A DNA stretch of 64,000 nucleotides, from contig CM033106.1 in NCBI GenBank assembly GCA_019321725.1, positions 31,112,118 to 31,176,117 of the forward strand. Reading direction: 5' to 3'. This document shows, piece after piece, positions 23,593-34,577 of the stretch. How positions within the stretch are numbered: the first letter of the stretch is position 1; each line of letters opens with the position of its first letter. The DNA is from Paulownia fortunei (lineage: Eukaryota; Streptophyta; Magnoliopsida; Lamiales; Paulowniaceae). The translations under genes were made by a program, and so were the position numbers. The notes under the pieces are model-generated. The model had not been told where the DNA came from. It was given only the letters and a program-made list of their open reading frames with translations, and searched no databases.

Positions 23593-26286
23593 CGCCGCCG
23601 CTAAGAACCTAACCGCCGTCCATTTTAATTCAACGACTTTAATAGCTATTCGTTCTAGTAAAACGCGAGATTAGAAAAACGTTGGCCCAAATTCCCAGGA
23701 CTATTATTTTCTGTTATATTTACTTATTTAGCACCTCCTTAATATTTACGTTTTCCTAACATACTAGCAAATTGCGTGCACCAGGGTTTCATATTAAAAT
23801 AAGAGCAATGGTAAATATCACCCTTTAATTTTTAATTTCTATTTTTTTGAATTTTAGTAAACAATTAATGAAATTAATTTACTTAAAATAATTTAATCAA
23901 TCATAACTTTTAAGATCAATGAACACGTGACAGAAAAAAAAAGAGAAGGACTAACTCATAAAATGCAACATGTTTTTCTTAAAGTAATTAGGATGATCAA
24001 CAAGGAATTGCATATGCCTCGCAGGCACAAAGGCCGAAAAAATGTGCATAGATAAGTCCCATCCCAAGGCAAGCTTTGACTGTGAACTTTAACTTTTGAC
24101 TATTAATTTCACCTTCTCTCTCTTTTCCTTTTCATAATTTAAAAACTTTTGACAAATTTGTTTAGCGTATTCTGGAAAGATATTTTGAGAAATGTATTTT
24201 GGAGAGATCTATTTGAAAAAAAAATGGATGAAAATAGTATTTGTTTTTATTTTTTGGAGATTTTTTTTATTATAGATATCTTATTAGATAAGATTTTGTC
24301 TGATTAATTATGTCACATTAAATTTTTTAAACGAATTATATTGTATTTTTGAAGTAAACAAAAAGAATATATATTTATAAAAATATATATTGATACTAAT
24401 GTAATAATGTGATGTATTGTGAACTTTAATGAATTTGTTTTGAAAGAATGATTTACCTAACATATTTTTATTTTAGATGAATGAAAAAACTTCTAACAAA
24501 ACAAAAACAAACATAGCATTTTGTTACTCAACTCATTTCAATATTTTCCCATGAAATGAATTAAAAAAAATAAAATTGTAATGTTGCGTACAAAGAGGAG
24601 ATTGCTATAAATTTGGAGGAATACCTAAGGATTTCTATTTTCACTCATTTTAAACCTTCCAACTGAATTTCAAGAGGGGACATAATTTGTTATGTCAGAG
24701 AACCATTGATGGAAGATACAAATGAATGGGAAATGGATGTTCTGAACAATATTTTTTCAAGACATATTGTCGAGGAAATTCTCAAAATCAAAAGTCAAAA
24801 AAATGTGGACACAGCCTTTTTCACTATTAAAAAAATTCACTATGAAGTCAACATATTATTACGATAAGAGTGATCGCTTCTTCAAAACTCACAGATTCCA
24901 CAAAATGGTGCAAGCTTCAAAAAGCAAAACTTCATGGAAAATCCTTAATAATATTGTCCCTGCAAAACAGCAACTTAAAAGAATACTTTCATGATATTCA
25001 CAATGAATGTTTTATCTTCATAGTTTTTTTTTTTTATGTTAAAAGATCAGAGACCGATAACTTAATGCAAATGTTTGCAGAAACTTGAATTGTTTTTCAG
25101 AAAAATAAAATTGCTAATCAGATGAGTCCCGATAAAATCATTGTGGAGCGGAATGTTAATGATGTTATTGAAAATTTGAGCAACAATTAAAAAGTTGGTG
25201 GCTATAAAAGGATTTTACGAAGATTAATAAAAAAACATAATAATTTGACTCATAATTCCTAGTGGGTAATCCTTAATAAATGAAATAACCTAATTTTTTT
25301 TGGAAGAATTTTGTTTGTCACACGAGCCTCCACATTTTGTAAAAAATCATACTAAATTTGACATACTAAATGCATAAAATATTACTTATATGAAAAAAAG
25401 TCGTAGATATATTACTATAGAACTTTGTATTTTACTAAGAAAATGTTCAAAAAGTTCACTCTGCCTTAAAAAAAAAAAAAAAAAAGAAAAAGAAAAGGTG
25501 TTTGTACCCTGTATTTGGAGGACTTGCCTGTAATTTTGCTCACAATAACCGCGCTAGATGAAACAATTCCAGTGACATTGGTCGAATACGAGCTTTTGTT
25601 GTCTGCAAACTTGCAATTGCAAAATAATAGAACATTCATAATTTTTACATGTTCTCTTTTAATTAAATGTTATAAAGTCACCTCATTAAGTTGAATTAAT
25701 ATTATTTCATTTGTCGAGTCTCATATACAAAAATTGAGAAATAAAACAAGTAGTTTTAATATATAAATTGAGATTTAACCTCATATGTGTCAGATAAAAT
25801 ATAAGATAAATTAATATATATTTTTTAAATTGTTCAAAAATTTGACTCAATCATGACATGTTATTTTTGATGAGTAGGAAAATTGAGGACACAGTTTATA
25901 AATTATGCAATCCATGCATGAATATTTTTTTTCAAATACATTATTTAACTTTTTGTTTTCTCTCGTGATTGTGCCTAAATGGAAAAATTGCTAAATTTTT
26001 TTTTTCACACCAAATAATTTTCCAGGTAAGAAAAAGCTACATTTTGGGGTAATAAATTAACCATCCGTCCACCCAAGCCCGAAATCGGACGGCCAAATAA
26101 AAGTAATCTACCAATCACTGGCCGTCAGATTTCATCGATACTCTCCAGCCGTCTCTTTGATTCCCGAAAAATGGAGTAAAAAATACATCAAAAAAAGAAA
26201 AGGAGAAAAGCCCGGACCCCACTTCGGAATTTTCAATCAGTTGATTCCAAAATAAAATCCGCTAACGTGGCACTCTCCAACTCAAA
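23593..26286. other. Divergent intergenic region between FIO1 and cold-shock gene
   Basis: About 2.7 kb, upstream of both flanking genes. Most is AT-rich with poly-A runs (for example 25470-25485). It contains the LINE relic listed separately. The last 200 bases are the cold-shock gene promoter. No intact gene seen. Confidence 0.5.
24680..25010 (+). mobile_element. Degenerate LINE (non-LTR retrotransposon) fragment
   Basis: Broken frames encode a stretch resembling the region after the reverse transcriptase in plant LINEs and related RNase H proteins: WEMDVLNNIFSRHIVEEILKI in one frame, then after a shift MWTQPFSLLKKFTMKSTYYY and SWKILNNIVPAKQQL, which match the usual W-x-H-S-x-x-G-x-F-S-V-K-S-A-Y and the zinc-binding RT segment ending in N-x-L-P-T. 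Stops and shifts show it is dead. No 5' part or poly-A tail could be assigned. Confidence 0.55.
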
Positions 26287-26298
26287 TATATATAAATA
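26287..26298 (+). promoter_or_regulatory. TATA box of cold-shock domain gene
   Basis: TATATATAAATA lies about 105 bases upstream of the ATG. Confidence 0.55.
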
Positions 26299-26378
26299 AT
26301 CAGCCCGAGGCGCAAAACCTAAATAGCACGCACACAAAAATTAGAGTGAGAGAGGGGTGATTTTTAGGGAGAGAAAGC

Positions 26379-26386
26379 TAGGGTTT
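26379..26386 (+). promoter_or_regulatory. Telo-box-like element in 5' leader
   Basis: TAGGGTTT, reverse complement of the plant telo-box AAACCCTA, occurs 16 bases before the ATG. Telo-boxes are common near the starts of plant genes of the translation and growth machinery. Confidence 0.4.
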
Positions 26387-26401
26387 TTGAGCTTTGAAGC
26401 A

Positions 26402-26992
26402 ATGGCAGAGAGTGATGTGAAAAAGGGGACTGTGAAATGGTTTAACGATCAGAAAGGATTTGGGTTTATAACCCCTGACGATGGAAGCGAAGATCTATTT
26501 GTTCATCAATCAGCCATCAAATCTGAGGGTTTCCGAAGCCTTGGCGACGGCGAGGCGGTGGAGTACGTAGTAGAGTACGGCAGTGACGGCCGTGCCAAGG
26601 CCGCGAACGTGACCGGACCTGATGGCGGATCCGTGCAGGGTAGCACCCGCGGATCTTACGGCGGAAGAAGCGGCGGCGGCGGTGGTGGCGGGTACAACGG
26701 TGGAAGCAGAGGTGGCGGCCGCGGTTATGGAGGGGGTGGTTACGGCGGAGGCGGAGGCTATGGTGGCGGAGGCTATGGCGGTGGTGGTGGCGGAGGGAGC
26801 AGCTGTTACAAGTGCGGTGAGACTGGGCATATGGCTAGGGAATGTCCTCAGGGTGGCGGTGGCGGTGGCGGAGGCGGTGGACGATACGGCGGTGGCAGCG
26901 GGGGCGGAGGTGGAGGTGGAGGTGGAGGGGGTTGCTATAACTGTGGGGAAGATGGGCATTTTGCTCGTGAATGCCCCAACTCCAACCGCTGA
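26402..26992 (+). CDS. GRP2: Cold-shock domain, glycine-rich, CCHC zinc-knuckle RNA-binding protein
   Basis: Predicted 196-residue nucleic-acid chaperone of the plant CSP/GRP2 family, thought to melt RNA structure in cold response and development. Residues 8-72 form the cold-shock domain, with RNP1 KGFGFI (18-23) and RNP2 LFVHQS (32-37). After it come Gly-rich segments separated by two CX2CX4HX4C knuckles: Cys135, Cys138, His143, Cys148 and Cys178, Cys181, His186, Cys191. Two knuckles match GRP2/GRP2B (CSP2/CSP4) rather than the seven-knuckle CSP1/CSP3. The start is the ATG before AESDVKKG; the frame is open upstream only within the leader. Whether it is the CSP2 or CSP4 counterpart cannot be decided. 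Intronless. The GGN runs create open antisense and shifted frames, which are not genes. Confidence 0.93.
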   Translation: MAESDVKKGTVKWFNDQKGFGFITPDDGSEDLFVHQSAIKSEGFRSLGDGEAVEYVVEYGSDGRAKAANVTGPDGGSVQGSTRGSYGGRSGGGGGGGYNGGSRGGGRGYGGGGYGGGGGYGGGGYGGGGGGGSSCYKCGETGHMARECPQGGGGGGGGGGRYGGGSGGGGGGGGGGGCYNCGEDGHFARECPNSNR

Positions 26993-28323
26993 GCTACTTG
27001 GGTAGCTGTTTCCTTTTTCTAGTATTATGGTTTCTGGGTCATTTTTGCTATTTAAGGTTTTCTGATGTGGTGAACCATGTTATAAATTGATGTTTGTTCT
27101 GTTTTGTGGTTTGGAGCTTGGACTTTTTGGATACATTACATGGTCACCTAATCAGATTTATCTCTGGTTAGGGTTTTAATATTATAATTATGATGTTGGT
27201 TTAATTTTAGCTTGTGTGTTAGTGGTTTGCTTCCATTTTTGTCCACAAATGTATACATGCATATGGATGATATACGCATTTGTTGGTGTGTTATTCTTCT
27301 TGATGAATGAATTAAGGAAGGTTTTTCTCAATATTGTTTCTCTACTTTTTTGATTGTTGTCATTGATGAAACAGAGTATTGATGGGAAAATGGCATATTA
27401 TTACCTGATGGGGATCATTATTCTATATTGCAACGTTTCCCAAGCAAAGTACCATGATGGATGTCTTTTTCTTTATATTGAACTGAACTTGCACAGGGTG
27501 TTGGGACCTTGTGGGATTGGTGGAAAGTTATCTTTATTTTCCTTCACATTTTGCTAATAAATCAATAAACTCCAAAAAAGTTTGAGATTATTGAACCATG
27601 TCGGTTTGAGATTAATTCAAGTTCTTTGTAGTGAATAACGCTTATTGCATTGTTGACTTTAATTCAGTTGATTTTGTGTTACAATTAATTAAGCTAGGAG
27701 AGAATGTATGCTATTTCTGCCTGAATGCATATATAACATACAGTATATCTGTATAACCATAAGGCATGCAACATATATATGTATATATATAAAGAGAGAG
27801 AGAGAGAGAAAAGGTAATGAGAGAGAGAAAAGGTAATGAGAGAGGGTTGAACAGAACAGCCCGATCCAAAGCATATAAATCCACTTATAAGTTCAAAACC
27901 CGTGTCATTTGGCACAAATACGGATCAAGGAACTCACTTATAAGCTGAAAACCAGTCTCTCCCCATTGTCATACCTCGGGACACCAAAACCGTAGGCAGT
28001 GTTTAGTGTTGGAGATATTTAGAATGATAAAGATTGGGAATGCAGAAGACAAGGCATAGGTCTTTTTGAATTACGAATTTAAAATTCATTGCACTCATAT
28101 TTAAAGTGATGACTAATATATTAAAGCTCTAATCTAAATTACATTTCTTCTTCCTTTTTTATCTTAAAGGAGGCCCCGAAAATGATCTGTGATTAACTTC
28201 ATTAGTGCACCATGTAGTTGTTACCCATGTCGCGTCCCGTTTCCGGAACTGTTTCCCATGTTTCTGATGGGCCTCGGATAGTTGGAGTAACCACTGACCA
28301 ATTGACTGGTATAGTGAAATAGC
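26993..28323. other. Convergent 3' region of cold-shock gene and LAX2
   Basis: Holds the 3' UTR of the cold-shock gene and, near 28200-28323, that of the LAX2-like gene. A TA/GA-rich microsatellite stretch lies at about 27770-27845, with a repeated GAGAGAGAAAAGGTAAT unit. No gene recognised. Confidence 0.5.
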
Positions 28324-31300
28324 TCAAGGGGTGTGAAGACGAGGCGGCAGATGAGTGGCGTTGCCAATGGGAGGAGGTGGAAGAGGAGCGGTGGCGTTGG
28401 CCAAGTGTGGCGGCAGTTGAGGTGGGCATTGGTAGCACTTAGTGAATAGCCCAAATGTGTCGATTTGGTTGATGAAGTTAGTCATGCTGGCCCATCCACC
28501 AAACCCAAACCCAACAATCAGAACCCACACAACCACAAATATGTTGATCACATAAGTGCCCACCCACCTTCCAAAGTACTTGGAAGGCTGCTCAACTGCG
28601 TTCTGCAAAAGAGAATTTAAATTCTCCGCAACTTAGTAACACCATTTATTTTCCTTAAGAGCATCCAATTTTAATAAATAAAAAAAAAGAAAAAGAAAAT
28701 GCAGTGGGCAAATGAGACTTTTCTTTATTACATGAAAATGAAACTGATAGGGAAATTTTTGAGTACTCAGACAAACAATCCTAAAGAATATTTTTATTCT
28801 GCTCATTGACAGCATCGGGAATCTTGTCTTGCACCTTTTAACCATACTCCATACTTATGCAAAAACTATAAAGCAAGGTCAGTACATAAATTTCTACCTC
28901 CCAAGTCCCAATCAACCTAGATTAAAAAACTGTTACCTAATAGCTTGATGAACCCTTCGATTTTTATATAAGTTGGGTACTAAATCAAGAAATTGAATTA
29001 TCCATGGATTGCTAGCCGTTTTAAACAAAAAATTGAATGAACAAGGTTGTGGAAAAAGTGGTTTTAAAACCAAGTGAAATAATCTAAAACAGGGAGATCA
29101 ATTTTACCTTATTCCACAATTTGATCATTGTCCATTAGAATGCAGAATAGAATGTTTACAAGAAAATATGGTACCTCTCGGGCTGCGGCTGATCTGAAGG
29201 TGAAAATGTGAGCCAAAGCTGGGATAATGTAGACAGTGAAGCTGACAAGAAGTGATCCGACGGTTGAGTTGATGGGGCCGAAGAATGGGAAGACGATGGC
29301 CAAGAACCATATGGGCACCACCACCGGCAACCTAGCTGCTGCTCGCTTGCACAAGCTCTTACATTCATGCATGCCTATGGCCTTTTCCCACACAAAATAC
29401 AACGGAGTGCAAGCGAACCCAAATGTTATAAACTGCATCAACATAACGACAACAACATTACGATAGGTCACTCCAGTTCCATACATAGGTTCATTAAGAA
29501 ATACTTCAAGAGCATACATGTAATCACTTCCAGTTATGACATCAATAACATGAATGCCAATGGCCTTAGGGTGATTAATCACAATGGACAAGTTAACATT
29601 TATAGCAAAGACCAGCTACTTAATCATACTTTATAATAAGCAATAATTAATGGATCATTAGTTATGAATTCATGCCTGGTGGATGAGCATCAAAATGACA
29701 GCCATGTCCCTGAAGGGTGATCTTGGGAGGAGGGAAAATGCATTGGAGTGATTGAGAAGCAAATCTCCAAAAGCCCAGTACACTGCTGCTGCAGATGGGA
29801 GGGTCAGTGTCAGCACATAAATGGTGGCCAATAGGTAAATGGCCTTGAACTTCTGTGGCTTCCACATAGCGTGCATGATCTCTCTGCCCAACACAAAGCA
29901 CAAAAGTGATAAACATTTTCAGTTATAATGATTTGTCAACCCTCCAAGTGAAAACAATAAATTGAAGCATTCAAGACAGAGTAGCTCATTTTGCAACCTA
30001 GCTATGAATTTTTTCTACATTGACTGTAGTCTATTGACAGAATTTACACCACTTTATTGCCTTACAACTAACCAGCAGACACTTTACAGCCTAAAACGCA
30101 CATTGAATACAGCAAATTATACAGGAAATTAGATAGGATGATTATACGATAGTCTTAACTTCAAGAGTTCAATTATGAATGTTTTCATGGTTTAAAACAT
30201 CTAAACGACTTAAACTTTTACACATAAGTTGGAACATAATAAACCAAATAAGGAGATGAATGTTATGTTTTCTTGGTTCATCATTAAAGATGCAGTGTAC
30301 TTGAATGAGTAATCTACATATTGTTCACACATATCTAATGTTACTATTTGTTTTCGTATCTTACAAAGTGAAAGTTGCTCTAGTTGTGTGTGTGTGCAAA
30401 TGGTTTTATCAAGACCAACTGTGATTATGAGTTTGCAATAATTAGGGCCAACTAAAACTCCTAGGACTAATATAGGGGAATTGTCTGAGTACAATAGAAA
30501 ATGCAGTCAAATTGGTGGGATCAAGCATCCATGATCAGACTGCAGCCCTGTTCTCATCTCACAGCATAGAGCAAAAAGAACTGCAAAAAGTGATTGGAGA
30601 AAGAGCTCTGCCTTTTTCCCATCATGCAAAAAGGAAAAAAAAGGTTCCCAAGAAAGTGCGACTTTTTCTCCCTAGCACGCCTGAGAAGGGCACTGTTGGA
30701 AAACTATTAAATTCTAAGAAAAGGACTTGTCATTGAACTCAAGAACTGTATAAGGAAATAAAAAAGATTGGTCACTACTCACTAGATTGCATGGTCAGAT
30801 GACTCAGATCATGTCTATATCTGCCAAGGTTAAGTCCCTTTTAAAATAAATAAAGATGAAAGAATCTAGCCCCGTCATTTTGTAATTCACTGTTTTACCC
30901 CTGGTCGACAGAGACTTGGAAAAACATGGACAACTAAGAAATGTGTGAAAATAACGTAAAAGACACGAAATATTAGTATAATATCTATAGGATGTCTTAC
31001 ACAGTAACAGCATGTCCCCCGAATGTGTATAGAATGTTTGTGGCTCCTGTGAAATATAATACCACCTTGGTTGGACCCGAGTGCTCCACACCCTCCACCT
31101 GTTAATAATCAACAAATTACATACAATTAATCAAGAAAACTTAGACTAATTTATGCGAGCAATAATCGATCTCATGACAACTTTGACTAGAAATCTTGAC
31201 GACTAAATTGGAATATTTTACATCATATCACATGCAAACCAGATTCTTGCATGTAAAATGCAGGTTCTCACATTAAGAAGACAAACAAATGTTTGATAAA

Positions 31301-32370
31301 GAAAAACAAAAATGCTTTTTTTTAAAAAAAAAAAAAACATTAATAATGTCACTAACTTTAGTACCTGTCCGTGAAGTAGAGATGCAATGGTGAGGTACCA
31401 AGCTGTATAAGTGGTCATTAACAAGCCAAGAAAAGACCAGATTCTGTAGTTGTGGAAAGAAGGAATGAAGACTGTGGTTGCACAACATGCTCCGAAGATG
31501 TAAGTCCATGTTCTCTTGTCCAAATTGTCATTTATGTAATATATATTGCTGCAAGAAAATGAATGGTTTTTTTAATACCTTTTGAGGTAGATGAATTGGT
31601 GCATTGAATTAAAATACAAATATTAGTTGTTATTAGGGGTTGTTGATGCTACAAACCTTGCACAGGCTATGAGTTGAATCACGGATCCAAACAGAAGAAA
31701 AGTGCAGTTAAATGCCAAACCCACGTTCCTCCAGTGTTTTCCGAGGAGCCCATCAAGAACTTCAAACCACTGGTTTGGAAGAAAGGAATAAATTAAACAC
31801 TATTGCACAGAAACATACAGAAAACCATGTGAGAAATGTAAACGGTAATTGATAATGTTGTCTTTTGTAATGTTGGTTTGCATTTTTGTGGAATATTTTC
31901 AAAAAATGAAGTAGAATCTATAAACCTGAATGACATGGTTCCTGAAATCAACTTTTTCTCTTTCTTTTCTGGTTCTGAACTCCACATAGAGGATGCTAAT
32001 GAGATAAGCAGTCCAACTTCCCATCAAGCCGTAAAAGAGCTGAAAGAGAATCCCAGACATCATGCCCAGCTGCGAAAATGAGTATGGCAATGTCAGCAGC
32101 ACCTGAGCCACCTGAAAATACCCCACAAAAAGAATCAAAATCAAATAAAAATGTGTATCTAGATTCTATGCATTGTGTATACATTGTAAGTGTGTGTGTG
32201 TGAAAGCAAACCTGGTTTGAAGCACAGCTGAACCAGGCATCATAGGCTGAGCCGCCATGCCAAAACAGCTTCGAAACTTTTGATTTGATATCTCTTGGCT
32301 TCCCTTCTGTCTCCATTTCTACATAATTTCCCACCATCACAGTCTCCACCGCCTTGTCAGAGGACTCCAT
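28324..32370 (-). CDS. LAX2: AUX1/LAX auxin influx carrier, LAX2-like
   Basis: Plasma-membrane auxin/proton symporter (amino acid/auxin permease family). Exons (minus): 32370-32212, 32111-31926, 31769-31657, 31548-31365, 31098-31001, 29883-29676, 29432-29175, 28602-28324; 1485 bases, 494 residues. The sequence is typical throughout: WHGGSAYDAWFSCASNQ, LLTLPYSFSQLGMMSG, NVGLAFNCTFLLFGSVIQLI, TWTYIFGACCATTVFIPSF, ILYTFGGHAVTVEIMHAMW, LMLIHQFITFGFACTPLYF, LLVSFTVYIIPALAHIF and GFGFGGWASM. The Pro-rich tail (CPPQLPP...PPRLHTP) is the variable LAX terminus. The N-terminal wording VVGNYVEME-type and overall fit favour LAX2. The intron after exon 6 starts with GC instead of GT. Possible auxin response elements lie upstream. 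Confidence 0.94.
29433..29675 (-). other. GC-AG intron of LAX2
   Basis: The exon ends ATC CAC CAG and the intron begins GCATGAATTC at 29675; the acceptor TTGATGCAG ends at 29433. Joining gives LMLIHQ-FITFGF, the conserved LAX sequence in frame. No GT at the right place would preserve it. Confidence 0.85.
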
Positions 32371-32484
32371 TTTCCTCTCTGTGAGTTTTTAGTGTGTGTT
32401 TCTTGTACTAGTATAACTATCGCAATATCAATGCAACATAAAAGCTTTAGAAATGAATGAATTCGATTTGCAGATATGTATCTA

Positions 32485-32494
32485 TATTTATATA
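32485..32494 (-). promoter_or_regulatory. TATA box of LAX2
   Basis: TATATAAATA on the minus strand, about 115-125 bases upstream of the ATG at 32370. Confidence 0.6.
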
Positions 32495-33012
32495 GGGAGG
32501 CGGTGTAGCGTGGGGTGGGGTTGGGGTGCTGAAAGGAATAATAGAGAAGAGCGGTTTTGGGAAGAGCATAAATCTGCTTTTGGAGAGGTTCAACGCATCC
32601 CTTGATTAATTAATTAATCTCTTGTCTTCTAGTAAGCAAATTGATTAAACTTAATTGTTTATTAAACTAAATAATGGATACATTATAATTATATAAGCGT
32701 GAGAGGGCTGTCCGCACGAGTGGGTTTCTCTACTTCCAGTACTAATGAAAAATAATAATTATTTTAATAAGCTTATTTTTTTAATTAATCTTTGGAACAT
32801 GTCATGAACTCGTGGCAACATTGACAATAAGATCAATTTTGTGATCTTCCTTTTTCTTCAATTTGAATATAAATTATTAAAATCTTAAATAAATAAAAAA
32901 AGTGAGGAAATTGTAATTTTTGATTGAATTAACTGCACAAAATTATAAGCAAGTAATAAGTATAAATTTTTTTATTTTTTTATGTTTTTAGCAAAATAAG
33001 GATCTTGGAGGG

Positions 33013-33018
33013 GAGACA
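33013..33018 (-). promoter_or_regulatory. TGTCTC auxin response element candidate 1
   Basis: Canonical ARF-binding core TGTCTC on the LAX2 coding strand, about 0.64 kb upstream of its ATG. Confidence 0.35.
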
Positions 33019-33303
33019 AATATAAAAATGAAAAGAGTGAATGTGGGGAATTATGAGAAAGTAGACCAAATGATTGCAGCCAAACGGGCGTGATAACTTT
33101 TTAAGAAGAAGGAAAGTTGCTTTTACCACATGGGGGCAAAATTGGGAATGCATTTGGGCTCAAGAATCTAACAATGCCCAATACCAAGAAGTGTCTTATT
33201 CTCACATGGATGATAATTGGACATAAACAGCATCCATTATTTTATACTGAGTGAATAATTCTTGTTTAATAAAATTGTTCAAGAATTTATTTTGCTAAAT
33301 GGC

Positions 33304-33309
33304 GAGACA
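33304..33309 (-). promoter_or_regulatory. TGTCTC auxin response element candidate 2
   Basis: Second TGTCTC in the same orientation, about 0.93 kb upstream of the LAX2 ATG. Confidence 0.35.
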
Positions 33310-33466
33310 AGAAGAACAAACAAGTTTTTTTTTTTTAACTTTTTGCAGTTAAAGTAAATATTTCTTTGTTTCTTGTTTCTTGGTTTGGTTGGGTTTGGAG
33401 CAAAGTTCATAAACCATCATTTAGATTCCACCTCTTTTATTGCTTTCTTACTTGCAAGTACAGCCA

Positions 33467-33472
33467 GAGACA
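33467..33472 (-). promoter_or_regulatory. TGTCTC auxin response element candidate 3
   Basis: Third TGTCTC in the same orientation, about 1.1 kb upstream of the LAX2 ATG. Confidence 0.35.
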
Positions 33473-33832
33473 GCCTTATGCTCGTCTTTTCCTTTTTGTT
33501 TCTTTCTCTGATTATGTAGCCGGATTAACTCTAATCCTGATTTTCACTCTATTACCAACATTTTACTGCTTTTTTATTAGGCTATATTTAGTGAAGCATT
33601 GGAGTTTTAATTGGGTAAATATGAAAAACATGACTTATAAATCGACACATTTTAGTAGGAAAAAAAAAAAGAAAAGGAAAAGAAGTAAAAGGAAACTATG
33701 AAAACCTTCTTTCAATATTAACTAAATTTTGAGTCCTCTTTCTTTTGAAAAAAGTAATTGAGAAACAAGGTATAAAAAAGTTTGGAATTGTTAAAAGAAA
33801 AAGGCTTTTGCAATTCTTTTTCTGCTCCTACA

Positions 33833-33859
33833 CCCCCCCACCCCCACCCCCACCCCCCC
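33833..33859 (-). other. G-quadruplex motif upstream of LAX2
   Basis: The plus strand has C runs of 7, 5, 5 and 7 separated by single A bases. The minus strand, which is the LAX2 coding strand, therefore has four long G runs with one-base loops, an ideal quadruplex pattern; the C strand could form an i-motif. Confidence 0.8.
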
Positions 33860-34524
33860 TCTCCTTTTCCCCTTAACATTGAAATTTGTGGATAATTTAA
33901 TTAAATTAAGTTCCCTTGTAATTTCAAAGTATCAGTTTCATCCTACCATGTGCAAATAATTTCTCTAAAATTTTGTACTCCAACATCATTAAAACTCTAC
34001 TCAATAGTATCATTGCCCTCAATTCCCAAAACTTTTCAGAAGAACCCTTTATTTTGATTTTTTTTTTTTTTTGAATTCGAACATGTTACCCATATGGGCC
34101 ATCATCGATTATTCTTAATGTCATGACTATAAACCATGATGTCTTTGTTTTCTCTAGTAATAAAAAATATCATAAAAAACTTATGTTAGTTGAAAACATA
34201 CTGATGATGAAATTTGTTGGAGATATGATCGTCTCCTGACTCCTGCTTGCTGCGTGGCCAATGGGACCAGAAACATTCCCTGAAAATTTGTCCCCCTTTG
34301 ACTGCCTATGCTACAGTGATGACTGCCTCTAATATACAGCAATCCACTGGTTTGAGTTTCCAGATTTTTTTTCTTTTTTCTTTCTTTTTTGACCATATTT
34401 GCTACTTTTTAATTTCTCAACTCGATGTATCAGTTGATGCAAATCATGTAATCTGATGGAAAACCTTAAAAAATGGCATTTTAAATCATTTTTTTTCATT
34501 TTTTTTTGTTTGATTTTGTATTTC

Positions 34525-34528
34525 ACAT

Positions 34529-34572
<44 letters not shown>
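34525..34572. repeat. Compound (CA)n(TA)n microsatellite
   Basis: CA units followed by about 15 TA units in the LAX2 to thaumatin-like gap. Confidence 0.9.

Positions 34573-34577
<5 letters not shown>

Noticed and set aside
26510..27005. Long open frames antisense (26510-26959) and shifted (26622-27005) to the cold-shock gene
   Set aside because: They arise from GGN-rich codons read in other frames as Ala/Ser/Thr or Ala/Val runs; no domain is visible.
30512..30736. Plus-strand 74-codon frame inside a LAX2 intron
   Set aside because: Lys-rich, no known family, and lies wholly in the intron; likely chance.
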